Source: Deltaproteobacteria bacterium (GTDB lineage Bacteria > Bdellovibrionota > JAJCYS01). Taken from it: a DNA stretch of 64,000 bases. A model generated the notes under the pieces. It was not told the origin of the DNA. It did not search any database and saw only the letters and a list, made by a program, of their open reading frames with translations. The stretch spans positions 62,001 through 126,000 of the forward strand of contig JAJCYS010000004.1 of assembly GCA_029262815.1 (NCBI GenBank), written 5' to 3'. This document shows, one piece after another, positions 24,336-34,101 of the stretch. A program made the position numbers and the translations under genes. Position 1 is the stretch's first letter, and every line of letters starts with the position of its first letter.

Positions 24336-26639
24336 ATGTGGCCCATATCTCAAGATAATTTAATGAGTTATCGTATCTGGGGCCTATTTATTTGCGCTAT
24401 TTGTGCACCTTCATTTGCCACCGCCACCCCTGCTCAGACGTATGTTAAAACTCTTTCCATCCATTTTAAGGCCTATCCCTCAAAACCCAGTGTTTTTGGC
24501 TGTACAGATCTCAGCAGGACCTTAGGTGCTTTCTATCAAAGTCCGGTCATTTCCCCGGGCAGACTTCATCTAAAGAGTAAGAAGAGTCACCCTTCACTAT
24601 CAATTCAGCTTGAAGACGCCTTAACCTATTGTTTATCTCGATACGCCAGTTTTAAGCGAGACAGTATCCTACGGCGACACCGGGCTGTCACTGCACTGCT
24701 CGATCGACCCAGAAACGTTGCCTTAGCTCTGATGTTAAAGACGATATTCCCTACGACACCACAAAAAATGCCTCTGATTTTTGACTTCACTCAGGATCTA
24801 AAAAAGACGGCTAAGGGCAAAATGGGTCAAACAGCGAGAATTAACCTCAACGCAGCTTTGACGATCACGCAAGCAATTTTAAATCCTGAAGTGCACATGC
24901 AGAAAACCAAACAGGTCTTTTCGTTCTATTTTTATCTGCTATTTGAAGCTAACGTGTGGCGCACCCACTTTCGATACAAGGATGCATTTGCGCCCATCAA
25001 GGCATTAGCCAGACTTTTTTATGCCAAAAAACAAGCTACTCGTTATATAGCCAATCGGATCAAACCATTTGAGAAACTATTTTTCAAATCCCGTCTGAAG
25101 AATGTGCCAAAATCCCCTAAATACATTTTAAAACAAATGCGATGGCTCGCATGGCGGGGCGCGGGCAAAAAAGCGTGGAAAGCATACTATGCTTATTCTG
25201 CTAAGTTCGAAAAACCAAAAAAATCTCAAAAAAAAACAAGATCACGAATCACCACTTGGCAAGCAAACATTGACAACATCAAAGGAATTTGGACACAAGG
25301 CAACCCCAAGAAAGCCTTAAAAAGAACTCATAAACTCGTTAAAGACATTTCATCTGCAAGACCTTGGCTCAGAATTAAGCGAAAAACAAAGGATCTTTTG
25401 GGGCAAGCCTATTTAATTTTAGGGTTATTGTACGAAGAGAAAGACGAGTTCAACAAAGCTAAGCTCTGGCTACAAAAAGCTGACCCTTATTGTTATCACT
25501 CGAGGCATGAATGCTTTTTGTCCTATCATCGGGTTCGTATTTATTTACATCTCACACACACAGAATATTCGACTGCTGTTCCCTTTTTAAATCGAGTCAT
25601 CGGCGCATCGAATTTAAGTAACTATGAGAAACAAGAATTTTATTTTTGGAAATGGCTTGTCTTACACAGTCAAAAAAAGAAATTCAACTATACGTTTCCC
25701 TATTTATCAATTTATAGCGAATACGCCAGATGCATTGATCCGAAGGTCGTCCCGAAGTCACCGCCACTTCGACTCTCACAGAAAAAAACAATCCCTTTTA
25801 ATCCACAGTCGTTAAAAAAGATTTTGTCTCGCACACAACTTAACCATCTCAAAAAGTCGTTAGTTGAATTACCTGATTCGTATCCGACACGTTACTTACT
25901 GCAGATCGCAGCACAGGCACTCAGAGGTCATTTCAAGAAATACAAAACCGTTCCAATGGACTTTGAACAATTCTCAGCATTTCTCAGAACAATACAGAAG
26001 TATGATTTATACCATGACAGTATTTCGCTTCTGTATCAGTACGTCAAACACCGTCCAATCAATCAAATCCCGACGACGTTATTAAAATATTATTTTCCTC
26101 TTGAGTATGAAGAAGCGATAAATAAAGCATCTAAAATACATGACGTCCCCATGCCACTCATTAGTGGATTGATCCGGAGAGAAAGTATTTTCAAAAATGA
26201 TGCATTGTCCCCCGCATTTGCACTGGGATTGATGCAGATGCTTCCTGAGACTGCTCAACGTATCTCCAAACAATTCGACTTGCCTTATGATCACTATACA
26301 GAGAACAAACAAGCGACACTTTTTATACCCGATCAAAATGTGTTTTTAGGAGCATTGTATATTAAGGATTTGATGAACGACTTTCAGGGCAATCCTATCC
26401 CTGTCATCGCCTCATACAATGCGGGTGAGAATAAAGTAAAGCAATGGCTCAAACGGTATAAACATCTACAAGATTTTCCAATATTGTTTGTTGAACGTAT
26501 TCCTTATAAAGAGACACGCCAGTATGTCAAATGGGTTACATTGAATAATCTGTATTACACAAAACTTTATAAACCTAAAAAAACAAAGAACTTAACCCAC
26601 TCTTTCTGTACAACCGTACGCAAAAATCCCCTCCTTTAG
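24336..26639 (+). CDS. slt: Slt70-type soluble lytic transglycosylase
   Basis: 767 residues. Cleaves peptidoglycan strands to anhydro-muropeptides in the periplasm. A signal peptide (core WGLFICAICAPSFATA) precedes a long helical superhelix (about 40-590) that is very rich in Lys and Arg. The SLT catalytic domain from about 600 has the catalytic Glu in LIRRESIF, then AFALGLMQMLPETAQR and IASYNAGENKVKQW. Two starts are possible: the ATG at 24336 would be leaderless, and the ATG at 24363 gives a shorter signal peptide. Neither has a good ribosome-binding site. It is divergent from rplC. Confidence 0.92.
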   Translation: MWPISQDNLMSYRIWGLFICAICAPSFATATPAQTYVKTLSIHFKAYPSKPSVFGCTDLSRTLGAFYQSPVISPGRLHLKSKKSHPSLSIQLEDALTYCLSRYASFKRDSILRRHRAVTALLDRPRNVALALMLKTIFPTTPQKMPLIFDFTQDLKKTAKGKMGQTARINLNAALTITQAILNPEVHMQKTKQVFSFYFYLLFEANVWRTHFRYKDAFAPIKALARLFYAKKQATRYIANRIKPFEKLFFKSRLKNVPKSPKYILKQMRWLAWRGAGKKAWKAYYAYSAKFEKPKKSQKKTRSRITTWQANIDNIKGIWTQGNPKKALKRTHKLVKDISSARPWLRIKRKTKDLLGQAYLILGLLYEEKDEFNKAKLWLQKADPYCYHSRHECFLSYHRVRIYLHLTHTEYSTAVPFLNRVIGASNLSNYEKQEFYFWKWLVLHSQKKKFNYTFPYLSIYSEYARCIDPKVVPKSPPLRLSQKKTIPFNPQSLKKILSRTQLNHLKKSLVELPDSYPTRYLLQIAAQALRGHFKKYKTVPMDFEQFSAFLRTIQKYDLYHDSISLLYQYVKHRPINQIPTTLLKYYFPLEYEEAINKASKIHDVPMPLISGLIRRESIFKNDALSPAFALGLMQMLPETAQRISKQFDLPYDHYTENKQATLFIPDQNVFLGALYIKDLMNDFQGNPIPVIASYNAGENKVKQWLKRYKHLQDFPILFVERIPYKETRQYVKWVTLNNLYYTKLYKPKKTKNLTHSFCTTVRKNPLL

Positions 26640-26740
26640 CCTCCGCTGGGATAAACTCCGGCAGGGATCCACCTTTTTTATTCTTACAAACTAATTTTAT
26701 ATGTTAGAGTCCACAAGTCAACCAATTGTAAAGGAGAGTC

Positions 26741-28270
26741 ATGATGCGATTATTTCTATCTGGCATTCTATCATTCGCCTTGTGCACGCAGGCTTCTTTT
26801 GCCTCTCATACAGTTTGTACCAAAGCTGAACAAAACCTCAAACCAGCACGGACCTATACCGAATTTATCCGAATTGCTCATGAACATATTGCAAAGAACC
26901 CTGAAGGATACAAAAACAAACTCAACGTTAGTGAAAAAACTTTTGAGATTCTTTCAAAAACATGGGAACAGCATCAAACACATTTTCGATTACAGGAACT
27001 CAACAACACTGTTTTATCCAAATTTATCCAAATTCTCTCTGGTCCCATGATTACAACGCTGTGGAATATCCCGTTGCACCTTTTAGCTAAAGAATATGGC
27101 ATATCGAACAAAAATTTACACACCATCATGTCGGAACTTCGTTTTATGATCCAAACTGGAGATCTCAAGGATTCACGTCTCTCTCAGTCGTCTATTTATA
27201 CAAAACATGTTCAAGACAGAGGCCATCAAATAACGACTGATGGAAAAATCCCTTTTCTTTGGAAATATCAAAGCAGCGCTTCGGGCATCACACTACTCAT
27301 GGCTTTCTTACTTCTGCTTGCACCTATCAATGGAGCTCCAGACTGGCAACTCGATTTCCTAGGTTTTGAGCGCAACTCGAAACTTGAGCCAACAGGAGAT
27401 GTTGAGAAATTTGTTAACATTTTTAAAGCAGGCAGTATACTGAGAAAAGTTGACCCAAGAAATACCCTTTGGATCACAACCATTGACCCGATCAAAGATC
27501 CTCATCAAGCTACACCGAGAGAGTTAATCAACTTTAGCTTAGAGTTTTTTATTGCTAGATTATTCTACTTCATTCATAAAGTAGACCCTAGAAAATCAAA
27601 TCAATATTTAAAATTTGCCAGTACACCTGAGGAAATTTGCAAACACGTTTCAGAATGGCAAGGCCCTCGTAAAATCAAAACACTTGTTTTTTCGGCTCCT
27701 ACGGACAGTAAAGCACGACTTGTGTTTCCCAAAAATAACCGTATTGATATCAAAACTTTTATGGATCAAATTGAAGCGAGCAGTATGTGCGGAAAACACT
27801 TGGCAGCAAAATTTGAACCCGAACCGAACCTACTCATGCTCGGAAATATTCACGCGAATATGGACCACTTAAATAGTAAGTCTCCCGTTGGATATTTAAC
27901 TATGTTCTTGATGGCAACATTTACCAATCACATCATTCCTCAAAAAGGGGTCTCGACTTTATTTGAAAATCCACTCTATGTGAATGACTTTAGTGGCGGG
28001 CAAGTAATGCTATCAGAAAGTCTGACCCATTATTTTCAATTAGAGAATCCAAATCCTATTCTGAATAAAATTTATAATGGCGCCTCGTTTATTGATAAAA
28101 AAAATTTAGCAGTACCGCCATTCATTCAGCTCTTGCTGAGCTTACGTTCACTTAACAAACTCAAAGAAGAATTGGCACAAAAAGATGATGTCCAATTCTA
28201 CTATCACATGTTGAGCCCAAACTTAAAACTGGTCCCAACATATGATAGTAGAATTCGAGCTCGCGAATAA
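26741..28270 (+). CDS. Secreted protein of unknown function
   Basis: 509 residues, not recognised. A clear signal peptide (MMRLFLSGILSFALCTQASFAS) and a strong AAGGAG before the ATG are seen. Around residues 183-203 there is a hydrophobic run (SGITLLMAFLLLLAP) that may be a membrane segment or a buried helix. The rest is mixed helix with many His, Lys and Asn and no enzyme motif that I recognise. It stands alone between the transglycosylase and a palindromic repeat. Its style (signal peptide, about 510 residues, Cys near the mature start) resembles the 47373-52149 family, but I could not match the family landmarks. Confidence 0.7.
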   Translation: MMRLFLSGILSFALCTQASFASHTVCTKAEQNLKPARTYTEFIRIAHEHIAKNPEGYKNKLNVSEKTFEILSKTWEQHQTHFRLQELNNTVLSKFIQILSGPMITTLWNIPLHLLAKEYGISNKNLHTIMSELRFMIQTGDLKDSRLSQSSIYTKHVQDRGHQITTDGKIPFLWKYQSSASGITLLMAFLLLLAPINGAPDWQLDFLGFERNSKLEPTGDVEKFVNIFKAGSILRKVDPRNTLWITTIDPIKDPHQATPRELINFSLEFFIARLFYFIHKVDPRKSNQYLKFASTPEEICKHVSEWQGPRKIKTLVFSAPTDSKARLVFPKNNRIDIKTFMDQIEASSMCGKHLAAKFEPEPNLLMLGNIHANMDHLNSKSPVGYLTMFLMATFTNHIIPQKGVSTLFENPLYVNDFSGGQVMLSESLTHYFQLENPNPILNKIYNGASFIDKKNLAVPPFIQLLLSLRSLNKLKEELAQKDDVQFYYHMLSPNLKLVPTYDSRIRARE

Positions 28271-28302
28271 ATTTATTTAGCGTTCGTGGATCCCCGCTCG
28301 TG

Positions 28303-28366
28303 CCCAAAGGGTCATCGTGAACTTCTTGGCCATAATTGGCCAAGAAGTTCACGATGACCCTTTGGG
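28303..28366. repeat. Perfect palindrome with 30-base arms, copy 1
   Basis: The arm 28303-28332 (starts CCCAAAGGGTCATCG) is the exact reverse complement of 28337-28366, with a four-base loop TAAT. The same arms occur at 38325-38388 with a different loop (AAAG). It sits between a secreted-protein gene and the MFS gene. As RNA it would form a very stable hairpin. No transposase is near, so it is best described as a REP- or MITE-like dispersed repeat. Confidence 0.9.
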
Positions 28367-28407
28367 ACACAACAAACGAATGATAAACATGATATGCTCC
28401 AATTCTT

Positions 28408-29610
28408 ATGATCGCCAAAGCTTTTTCATTTTATAAAAGCGCATATACCGGCCTACCCAAGTCTGTCTGGCTACTCTCATCAGTCGTTTTCGTCAACCGG
28501 ATGGGCACGATGGTGCTCCCTTTCTTGACCCTCTATCTGACTCAAATTCGTGGCATATCACCAGAACATGCAGGACTAATGGTAGGGTTGTTTGGCGTAG
28601 GCGGCATAATCGGATCCTACCTATCTGGGCATCTGTGTACAAAAGTTGCACCCATTTATATCCAACTGGTTACACTGGCTTGCGTAAGCATTGGGTTTTT
28701 AACTTTAAGCACACTCACCTCCCCTATCAGCATTTCGATCATGCTCTTCTGTATCGGACTGTGCACTGAAGGATTCCGCCCTGCAAATGCAACAGCAATC
28801 ATGACGACCTGCACACCCAATGTCAAAGCCCGCGGTTTTGCATTAAATCGATTGGCCATCAATGCAGGCATGAGTATCGGTCCTGCAATGGGCGGTTTTG
28901 TTGCTTTGTATAGTTATTACTGGCTGTTTTATGTGGATGCAGCCACAAGCTGTATTGCGTTTACGGTCCTACTTGTCTTTTTTAAAACCCTAAATCCTCC
29001 AAGGACTGAATCCACACCCCCAAAAATACCTGCTTCTCGAAATAATCCAGCTCTGCGGGACCGTCGTTTTTTATTATTCCTCTGTGTACTCTTGCCCGTA
29101 TTTTTGGTGTTCATGCAATTTTTTATGACATTGCCTGTCTATTTCAAAGTTGTGTATGGTTTTAATGAAGGACACATCGGAGCGCTCGTTTGCATTAACA
29201 CCCTATTGATTATTGGGTTCGAAATGATTTTGATTCAAAAAGTGGAACCCTATCCCCCGTTACTGATGGTCGCCCTGGGTTCGTTTTTTATAGGGCTTGG
29301 ATTTTTGGTCCTTCCTTTTTACATCTCACCATTAACGGCTATCGTCAGCATTATTCTTATGACTATCGGCGAAATGCTAGCCCTCCCGATTGCCATCGCT
29401 TACTGCTCCAACCGAGGCAAAACTGAAGACCAAGGTCATTACATGGGGTTATATTATTCGACGCTGTCTCTTGCAGTTGTCCTTGCGCCTATTATTGGTA
29501 TGGCTTGTTTTCAGCGATATCCTAACCTCCTGTGGCCACTTTGCTTTGTTGCATGCACCTTGGGTAGTATTGCATTTATAGTATTCCATCGATTTGAAAA
29601 TTCAAAATAA
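28408..29610 (+). CDS. MFS transporter (DHA1-like)
   Basis: 400 residues with about 12 membrane segments. The loop after helix 2 reads GVGGIIGSYLSGHL, a weak form of MFS motif A. Helices 4-5 carry RGFALNRLAINAGMSIGPAMGG, which recalls drug and sugar-efflux members. Energy would come from the proton gradient; the substrate is unknown. An extended -10 (TGATATGCT, 28390-28398) ends nine bases before the ATG and no ribosome-binding site is present, suggesting a leaderless message. The palindromic repeat lies just upstream. Confidence 0.88.
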   Translation: MIAKAFSFYKSAYTGLPKSVWLLSSVVFVNRMGTMVLPFLTLYLTQIRGISPEHAGLMVGLFGVGGIIGSYLSGHLCTKVAPIYIQLVTLACVSIGFLTLSTLTSPISISIMLFCIGLCTEGFRPANATAIMTTCTPNVKARGFALNRLAINAGMSIGPAMGGFVALYSYYWLFYVDAATSCIAFTVLLVFFKTLNPPRTESTPPKIPASRNNPALRDRRFLLFLCVLLPVFLVFMQFFMTLPVYFKVVYGFNEGHIGALVCINTLLIIGFEMILIQKVEPYPPLLMVALGSFFIGLGFLVLPFYISPLTAIVSIILMTIGEMLALPIAIAYCSNRGKTEDQGHYMGLYYSTLSLAVVLAPIIGMACFQRYPNLLWPLCFVACTLGSIAFIVFHRFENSK

Positions 29611-29668
29611 TTCAAATAGTATAGATTAACATCTCAAGTTTTTAGCATATAAACCCGAATTGTTGATC

Positions 29669-30535
29669 ATGTTAAGTAAAACATATATAACTTTGTCTTT
29701 TCTTCTGCTCCTCATACTCACGGGCTGTGCGGTGGGCGCAAAGCTTAAAAAAGCGGATACAAGTTTTGAAGTGAAGACGTTTAATGATATTGAACGCTGG
29801 TATGTTCCGGTTAAATTTGATACCGGAAAGTTATTCACAATGAAACCAAAAGACAAAGCTAGGTTTGTAGGGAAAAAATCAGATACGGGTATTGAGTACC
29901 GATTAGTTTGGCATTTTTCACAAAGTGATGATTTCAAAATAAAAGAAAAGAGCAATAAAACTGTCCTAAATCTTATCAAAGTCCGTGCTTATTACAATAA
30001 AGACGGTCAGTCAAAAGTTTGCAAATTTGAAAGAAAGTTTGATAAAAAATTCCAAAAAAATGTAAAAAAATTAACGGAAAAACAAAAAGCAGTCGACTCT
30101 TGGTTTGTTTGGGATTCAGATAAAAATTATTATAAATACATTGCGGGGCCTCAAACAATTTATATTATCCCGGAGGATCTTGAAAAACCATGTGCTGATC
30201 TCAATCTGAAATACGCATCATTGAAGCTAAAAAAAGCGACGGATGCTAAAATTGTACCTATATCTAAGGACAAAGAAATTCAGTTTCAAGGTAAATTTTT
30301 CGGAGTTGTCATTGGTACCATCACCTTTTCCCTTCTCACCACTGACATCGATTCAGAAATTTCATTTACATCAAAATCTACATTTCAAAAAAACAAGGAA
30401 GAGGTTAAAGTGGTAACCGACGAAGAAACACAGGAAGCTTCCGATGACGCAGGTAACGCTAACAAAGACAAAAGTAAACAAAAAGAACCTGAAACCACGA
30501 CTGACAAAATCATCAATTTTATAAAAATTTGGTAG
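29669..30535 (+). CDS. Lipoprotein of unknown function
   Basis: 288 residues from the ATG at 29669; an in-frame TTG nine bases earlier is the alternative. The lipobox LTGC follows a short hydrophobic core (LSFLLLLILTGC), so the mature protein is lipid-anchored at a Cys near residue 20. The middle is Lys-rich with alternating strands and aromatic positions. Near residues 210-225 is a hydrophobic run, FFGVVIGTITFSLLTT. The tail from about 245 is charged and repetitive (Glu, Lys, Asp). Its 3' end overlaps hisS by 17 bases, tail to tail. Not recognised. Confidence 0.72.
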   Translation: MLSKTYITLSFLLLLILTGCAVGAKLKKADTSFEVKTFNDIERWYVPVKFDTGKLFTMKPKDKARFVGKKSDTGIEYRLVWHFSQSDDFKIKEKSNKTVLNLIKVRAYYNKDGQSKVCKFERKFDKKFQKNVKKLTEKQKAVDSWFVWDSDKNYYKYIAGPQTIYIIPEDLEKPCADLNLKYASLKLKKATDAKIVPISKDKEIQFQGKFFGVVIGTITFSLLTTDIDSEISFTSKSTFQKNKEEVKVVTDEETQEASDDAGNANKDKSKQKEPETTTDKIINFIKIW

Positions 30536-31835
30536 ACCTTATTTCAACAACTGACTCGAGTTCAGCTACTTTCACAATTCGCTCTTCTCTCGTCTTTGTA
30601 TTTTTGATCACAACCGTCTGGCTCTCTTGCTCTTTGGAGCCCACAATAGCCAAATAATCTGGGTTTGATTTTAATATCGTCTTCAAACCAGATTTAAATA
30701 ACACACGATCAGGCTGAAAACATGCCGTCGTCCGAACGCCTTTTGCAACCAAGCGATCCTGTACCATCGATGCATATGGCATCACTTCGTCAGATGCCAA
30801 TACACCCCATAAAGGCTCTGACTTTCGTTTCGTTTCAAGTTCATGACCTTTCAAAAATGCCTGAAACGTTACATCCCCCAAACCAAAACCGATTCCTTGA
30901 AGTTTTTGGGGCGAAAAAGCGCTGATCAAACGATCATAGCGACCCCCTCCCAGCAACGCACGCGGATTGTCAGGATCCGTATCGACCATCTCAAAAACCA
31001 ATCCCGTGTAATATTGAAATCCTCTGACAACCGTTGGATCGAAACACACAAAGTTCCCACATTTTTCGGCATTTTTATATACTTCGATGAACGAGGCATA
31101 TAATGAATCATTAGAAACAGATTTAAAAAACCCTTCTGGTTCTTTTGTCTCTTTAAAAAAAGCATAAGCTTCTTCAAACACCTGAAGTCCTTTTGATTGA
31201 GCCAACTCAGAGAGTCCCTCATACGAAAATTTGTCCAGTCGATCTAAAATATAGAATAATGTCCCACGATCTTCTGGACTCGTAAGCCCAAACTGAACTT
31301 CAAACAATCGATCACATAATCCCCGATGATTGAGCTTCAATTGGAACTGGTCTTCCTGAGCCCCAAAAGCGGTCATGATGTGTTTGAGCATCCGGATCAT
31401 CTCTAACTCATAAGCCGAGGTTATTTCCGGTGCCACCAAATCACAATTCAGCTGCCAATGTTCCCTGAGTCGGCCTTTTTGTGGACGCTCATATCGCCAT
31501 AAATTGGGAATTGCAAACCACCTAAGTGGAAAACTCAAGCTACCCGCCTTCGCAGCTACCATCCGTGCAAATGTAGGCGTCATTTCAGGACGAATCACCA
31601 CGTGACGCCCCCCTCGATCCTCAAATGCGTAAGTCTGTTCACTAACAATCTCATCAGAGGTTTTGGCTTGATATAGTTCAACACGCTCGAGCATAGGCCC
31701 ATCGTAGGGTTCGTACCCAAATTGAGATACAGCCGTACTCAGCACTTCTTTCCAGAACTGATGCGCCTCCATATCTTGAGGATAAAAATCCCTTGCACCT
31801 TTATAAGGCGTCAGCGGTATCGATCGATTTTTCAC
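30519..31835 (-). CDS. hisS: Histidyl-tRNA synthetase
   Basis: 438 residues, class II synthetase. Motif 2 is RYERPQKGRLREHWQ near 120, the His-specific loop region is LLGGGRYDRL near 295, and the C-terminal anticodon-binding domain begins near 340. It starts with GTG at 31833-31835 with AGGA in front and follows ctpA by ten bases, so it is probably the last gene of the ftsE-ftsX-envC-ctpA transcript. The grouping of a division module with a tRNA synthetase probably reflects shared growth-rate control, which is inference. Confidence 0.95.
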   Translation of the reverse strand: MKNRSIPLTPYKGARDFYPQDMEAHQFWKEVLSTAVSQFGYEPYDGPMLERVELYQAKTSDEIVSEQTYAFEDRGGRHVVIRPEMTPTFARMVAAKAGSLSFPLRWFAIPNLWRYERPQKGRLREHWQLNCDLVAPEITSAYELEMIRMLKHIMTAFGAQEDQFQLKLNHRGLCDRLFEVQFGLTSPEDRGTLFYILDRLDKFSYEGLSELAQSKGLQVFEEAYAFFKETKEPEGFFKSVSNDSLYASFIEVYKNAEKCGNFVCFDPTVVRGFQYYTGLVFEMVDTDPDNPRALLGGGRYDRLISAFSPQKLQGIGFGLGDVTFQAFLKGHELETKRKSEPLWGVLASDEVMPYASMVQDRLVAKGVRTTACFQPDRVLFKSGLKTILKSNPDYLAIVGSKEQESQTVVIKNTKTREERIVKVAELESVVEIRSTKFL

Positions 31836-31845
31836 GTGTCACGTC

Positions 31846-33105
31846 CTATAAAAATTTCTTACTTCGCTTCATCCTTGAGATTACAGCAGATACCGTCTTT
31901 CGTGACTTTTTCCGTTTTTGGTTAACTTTACTCAAAATTTTCAACCCAGTTTGCAACATAGGGTCTTCCTTGAGGTGCGCCATGCGAGCCTTAAACGTAT
32001 CAAAATGCTTGACCTTACCTTTGAAATGTACATCAGGCTTTAATCCTTTCTCCTTCTCGATAGAACGGCCTTTTGGAGTGTAGTACAATGCAACCGTTAC
32101 TTTTAAGCCACCCTCATGTAATTTAAAAACGGATTGAATACTGCCTTTGCCATACGTACTGTCCGGCCCCACAGCAACTGCTTGGTTGTTGTCCTGCATC
32201 GCACCCATGAAAATTTCAGATGCTGAAGCGGACCCTTTATTCACAAGCAATACGACAGGTATATTCTTGCCAATGGTATGAGGTCGACTGGCTCGTTCTA
32301 CATTCTTTTGTCCATTCCGATCAATGCTATACACAATATTGCCACGTACTAAAAATAAATTAGAAAGCAAAACAGCTTCCTCATAAATCCCACCCGGGTT
32401 ATCTTCAAGAATCATAATAATCCCTGAAATTTTACCCTGATTATCGAGCATTATTTTTCGTATTTTTTGTGTGATACCCCTTTGAAATTGGGACACCTTA
32501 ATCACAATGATCCCATCACCCAATAAATGGTGTCGTACAGCGACCAATTTAACTTGATCCCGAATCACATCAAATTGTTTGGTCTCTTTGCCTCTGAGTA
32601 TCATCAAAGAAACTTTAGAACCTCGTCGGCCCTGAAGGCGTGTTCGTATATCGGAAAAATTCAACCCTTCGACTTTTTCGCCATTAATTTTAACAATCTG
32701 GTCTCCCGATCGAATCCCTGCTTTTTGTGCAGGCCCCCCTTCTATGGGCGCAACCACGTGAACTTCTCCATTCTCCAATGCGACTTCAATCCCTAGCCCC
32801 CAGAATTGACCATTGGTTGTCCCTTCGAGTTCAAGCAGCTCCTCACGAGTTAAATAGGCAGCATGTTTATCACCACTGCCTTTAACCATACCTTGGACGC
32901 CACTTTCTATAAGCGTCTTTGCGTTGATCACCTTATCTACTGATTTTGTCAGCAGAATATGTAACGCTTGCGCAAAGTCTTTCAGTGGTGGATACACCAC
33001 GTCATTTTTACTTTCTTTTTTATTAGCTAGTGCAGGTTCAATATGCCAAACGTGTATACAAGATACCGCTAACAAAAACCATCCCCAAATCCTCCAGTTA
33101 CTCAT
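31846..33105 (-). CDS. ctpA: Carboxy-terminal processing protease (S41 family)
   Basis: 419 residues. Signal peptide (WFLLAVSCIHVWH, likely cut after ALA), a PDZ domain at about 95-180 (PAQKAGIRSGDQIVKING) and an S41 peptidase core. The nucleophile is in NKGSASASEIFMGA and the Lys of the dyad in YGKGSIQSVF. Such enzymes trim or degrade periplasmic proteins, including murein hydrolases and their activators. The order ftsE-ftsX-envC-ctpA is widespread, and a role in controlling the EnvC/amidase system is a reasonable inference. Confidence 0.95.
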   Translation of the reverse strand: MSNWRIWGWFLLAVSCIHVWHIEPALANKKESKNDVVYPPLKDFAQALHILLTKSVDKVINAKTLIESGVQGMVKGSGDKHAAYLTREELLELEGTTNGQFWGLGIEVALENGEVHVVAPIEGGPAQKAGIRSGDQIVKINGEKVEGLNFSDIRTRLQGRRGSKVSLMILRGKETKQFDVIRDQVKLVAVRHHLLGDGIIVIKVSQFQRGITQKIRKIMLDNQGKISGIIMILEDNPGGIYEEAVLLSNLFLVRGNIVYSIDRNGQKNVERASRPHTIGKNIPVVLLVNKGSASASEIFMGAMQDNNQAVAVGPDSTYGKGSIQSVFKLHEGGLKVTVALYYTPKGRSIEKEKGLKPDVHFKGKVKHFDTFKARMAHLKEDPMLQTGLKILSKVNQKRKKSRKTVSAVISRMKRSKKFL

Positions 33106-33114
33106 GACAACTCC

Positions 33115-34101
33115 TTATTCTTTTGTCACCCAAGGGAAAAAATCATCCTTCGTAAGTATGGTTACTAATCCGTCTTCATTCTGCTTTAACAAAGAAAGCG
33201 TTCGTCGAGAAACACTTTGTGGTGCTAATGCTATTGTATCCCCTCGATTCACCCACACACCGGATCCCACAAGTGGTTTTCCCAATCCTTTATATACAAA
33301 TATCTCACCCGTCTCAGTTCTAAGACGTACCGGCAATCCATCCCCATCTTCCTTATATTCTACGTTGCCTGAAGAAACTGCCGCAATAGGCTCTTGTGAT
33401 TCAGTAAAAAATCTCAGATAGAATGTTCCCCTAATAAAATCAGGCTCCAAAGCAAAACCCAGAACAGGTAAGGCAAATTTCCCCCTCAACGCTTGACACA
33501 TCGCCTGCTGTTTGAGACATTGGCTCAGTTTCTGCATCAAAGAAAGAGCAAGGTTTCTTTGAATTTGCTTACTTTGGGAAGCAAGAAGTGCCCGTTTCAT
33601 TAATTCAAAACGGCTCTCGAGCTCCATTTGTGCTGCATCTTGTTTTTCTTTTACGGCTTTTAGTTGTATTTGAATCCCCTTAAGAGCGTTTATCTTTCGT
33701 TCGGTTTTGACTCTCTGTTGCTGCAGCCGTCCCCATGCCAACGTATTTCTTTCAAAGGCCTTATGTTCTGTCCATTTTAAGGGGAATACTGCTGTATCCC
33801 AAGGTAAACGGAACTTGTCTTTGTATGCTTTTGAACGCCATTTTCGATACACATGAAGAAGTTGGGGACGCATGAGCTCCAATTGAGCGTGAATATAGGA
33901 ACCCATTTCCTGTGAAGCTTCTATTTGCGCTGAAACACGCCGAAATCGTTGATCAGTTTCACCCGCCGCAGTTGCCCATCGACCTATTTCACTACTCAAC
34001 GCTTCAATCATTGAATGGTTAGCATCCATCGAGGCATCCGCACAGGCACTCCACAGAAACAACCCGAATGAAAGCAACCAAGGCCGCATGACACCACTCA
34101 C
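33115..34101 (-). CDS. envC: EnvC-like murein hydrolase activator with degenerate LytM domain
   Basis: 328 residues. A signal peptide (MRPWLLSFGLFLWSACADA) is followed by a long coiled coil (about 30-195) and a C-terminal LytM-like beta domain from about 205 (ALPVLGFAL to VWVNRGDTIALA). The metal-binding His and Asp of active M23 peptidases are not seen, as in EnvC, which activates amidases rather than cutting murein. It begins with GTG overlapping the ftsX stop (GTGA); an ATG 12 bases on gives a more standard signal peptide. Its place directly after ftsEX supports the assignment, since FtsEX is known to control EnvC. Confidence 0.82.
   Translation of the reverse strand: MSGVMRPWLLSFGLFLWSACADASMDANHSMIEALSSEIGRWATAAGETDQRFRRVSAQIEASQEMGSYIHAQLELMRPQLLHVYRKWRSKAYKDKFRLPWDTAVFPLKWTEHKAFERNTLAWGRLQQQRVKTERKINALKGIQIQLKAVKEKQDAAQMELESRFELMKRALLASQSKQIQRNLALSLMQKLSQCLKQQAMCQALRGKFALPVLGFALEPDFIRGTFYLRFFTESQEPIAAVSSGNVEYKEDGDGLPVRLRTETGEIFVYKGLGKPLVGSGVWVNRGDTIALAPQSVSRRTLSLLKQNEDGLVTILTKDDFFPWVTKE

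Noticed and set aside
26640..26690. Terminator behind the transglycosylase gene
   Set aside because: A T6 run is present at 26674-26679, but the G/C-rich stretch before it does not form a convincing stem.
28161..28418. Minus-strand open frame across the palindrome, with related frames at 38195-38467 and 38258-38458
   Set aside because: The shared peptide is only the translation of the repeated DNA; no start signal or independent coding character.
30843..31222. Open frames on both strands inside hisS
   Set aside because: They are shadows of a well-supported gene and have no family match or start signals.
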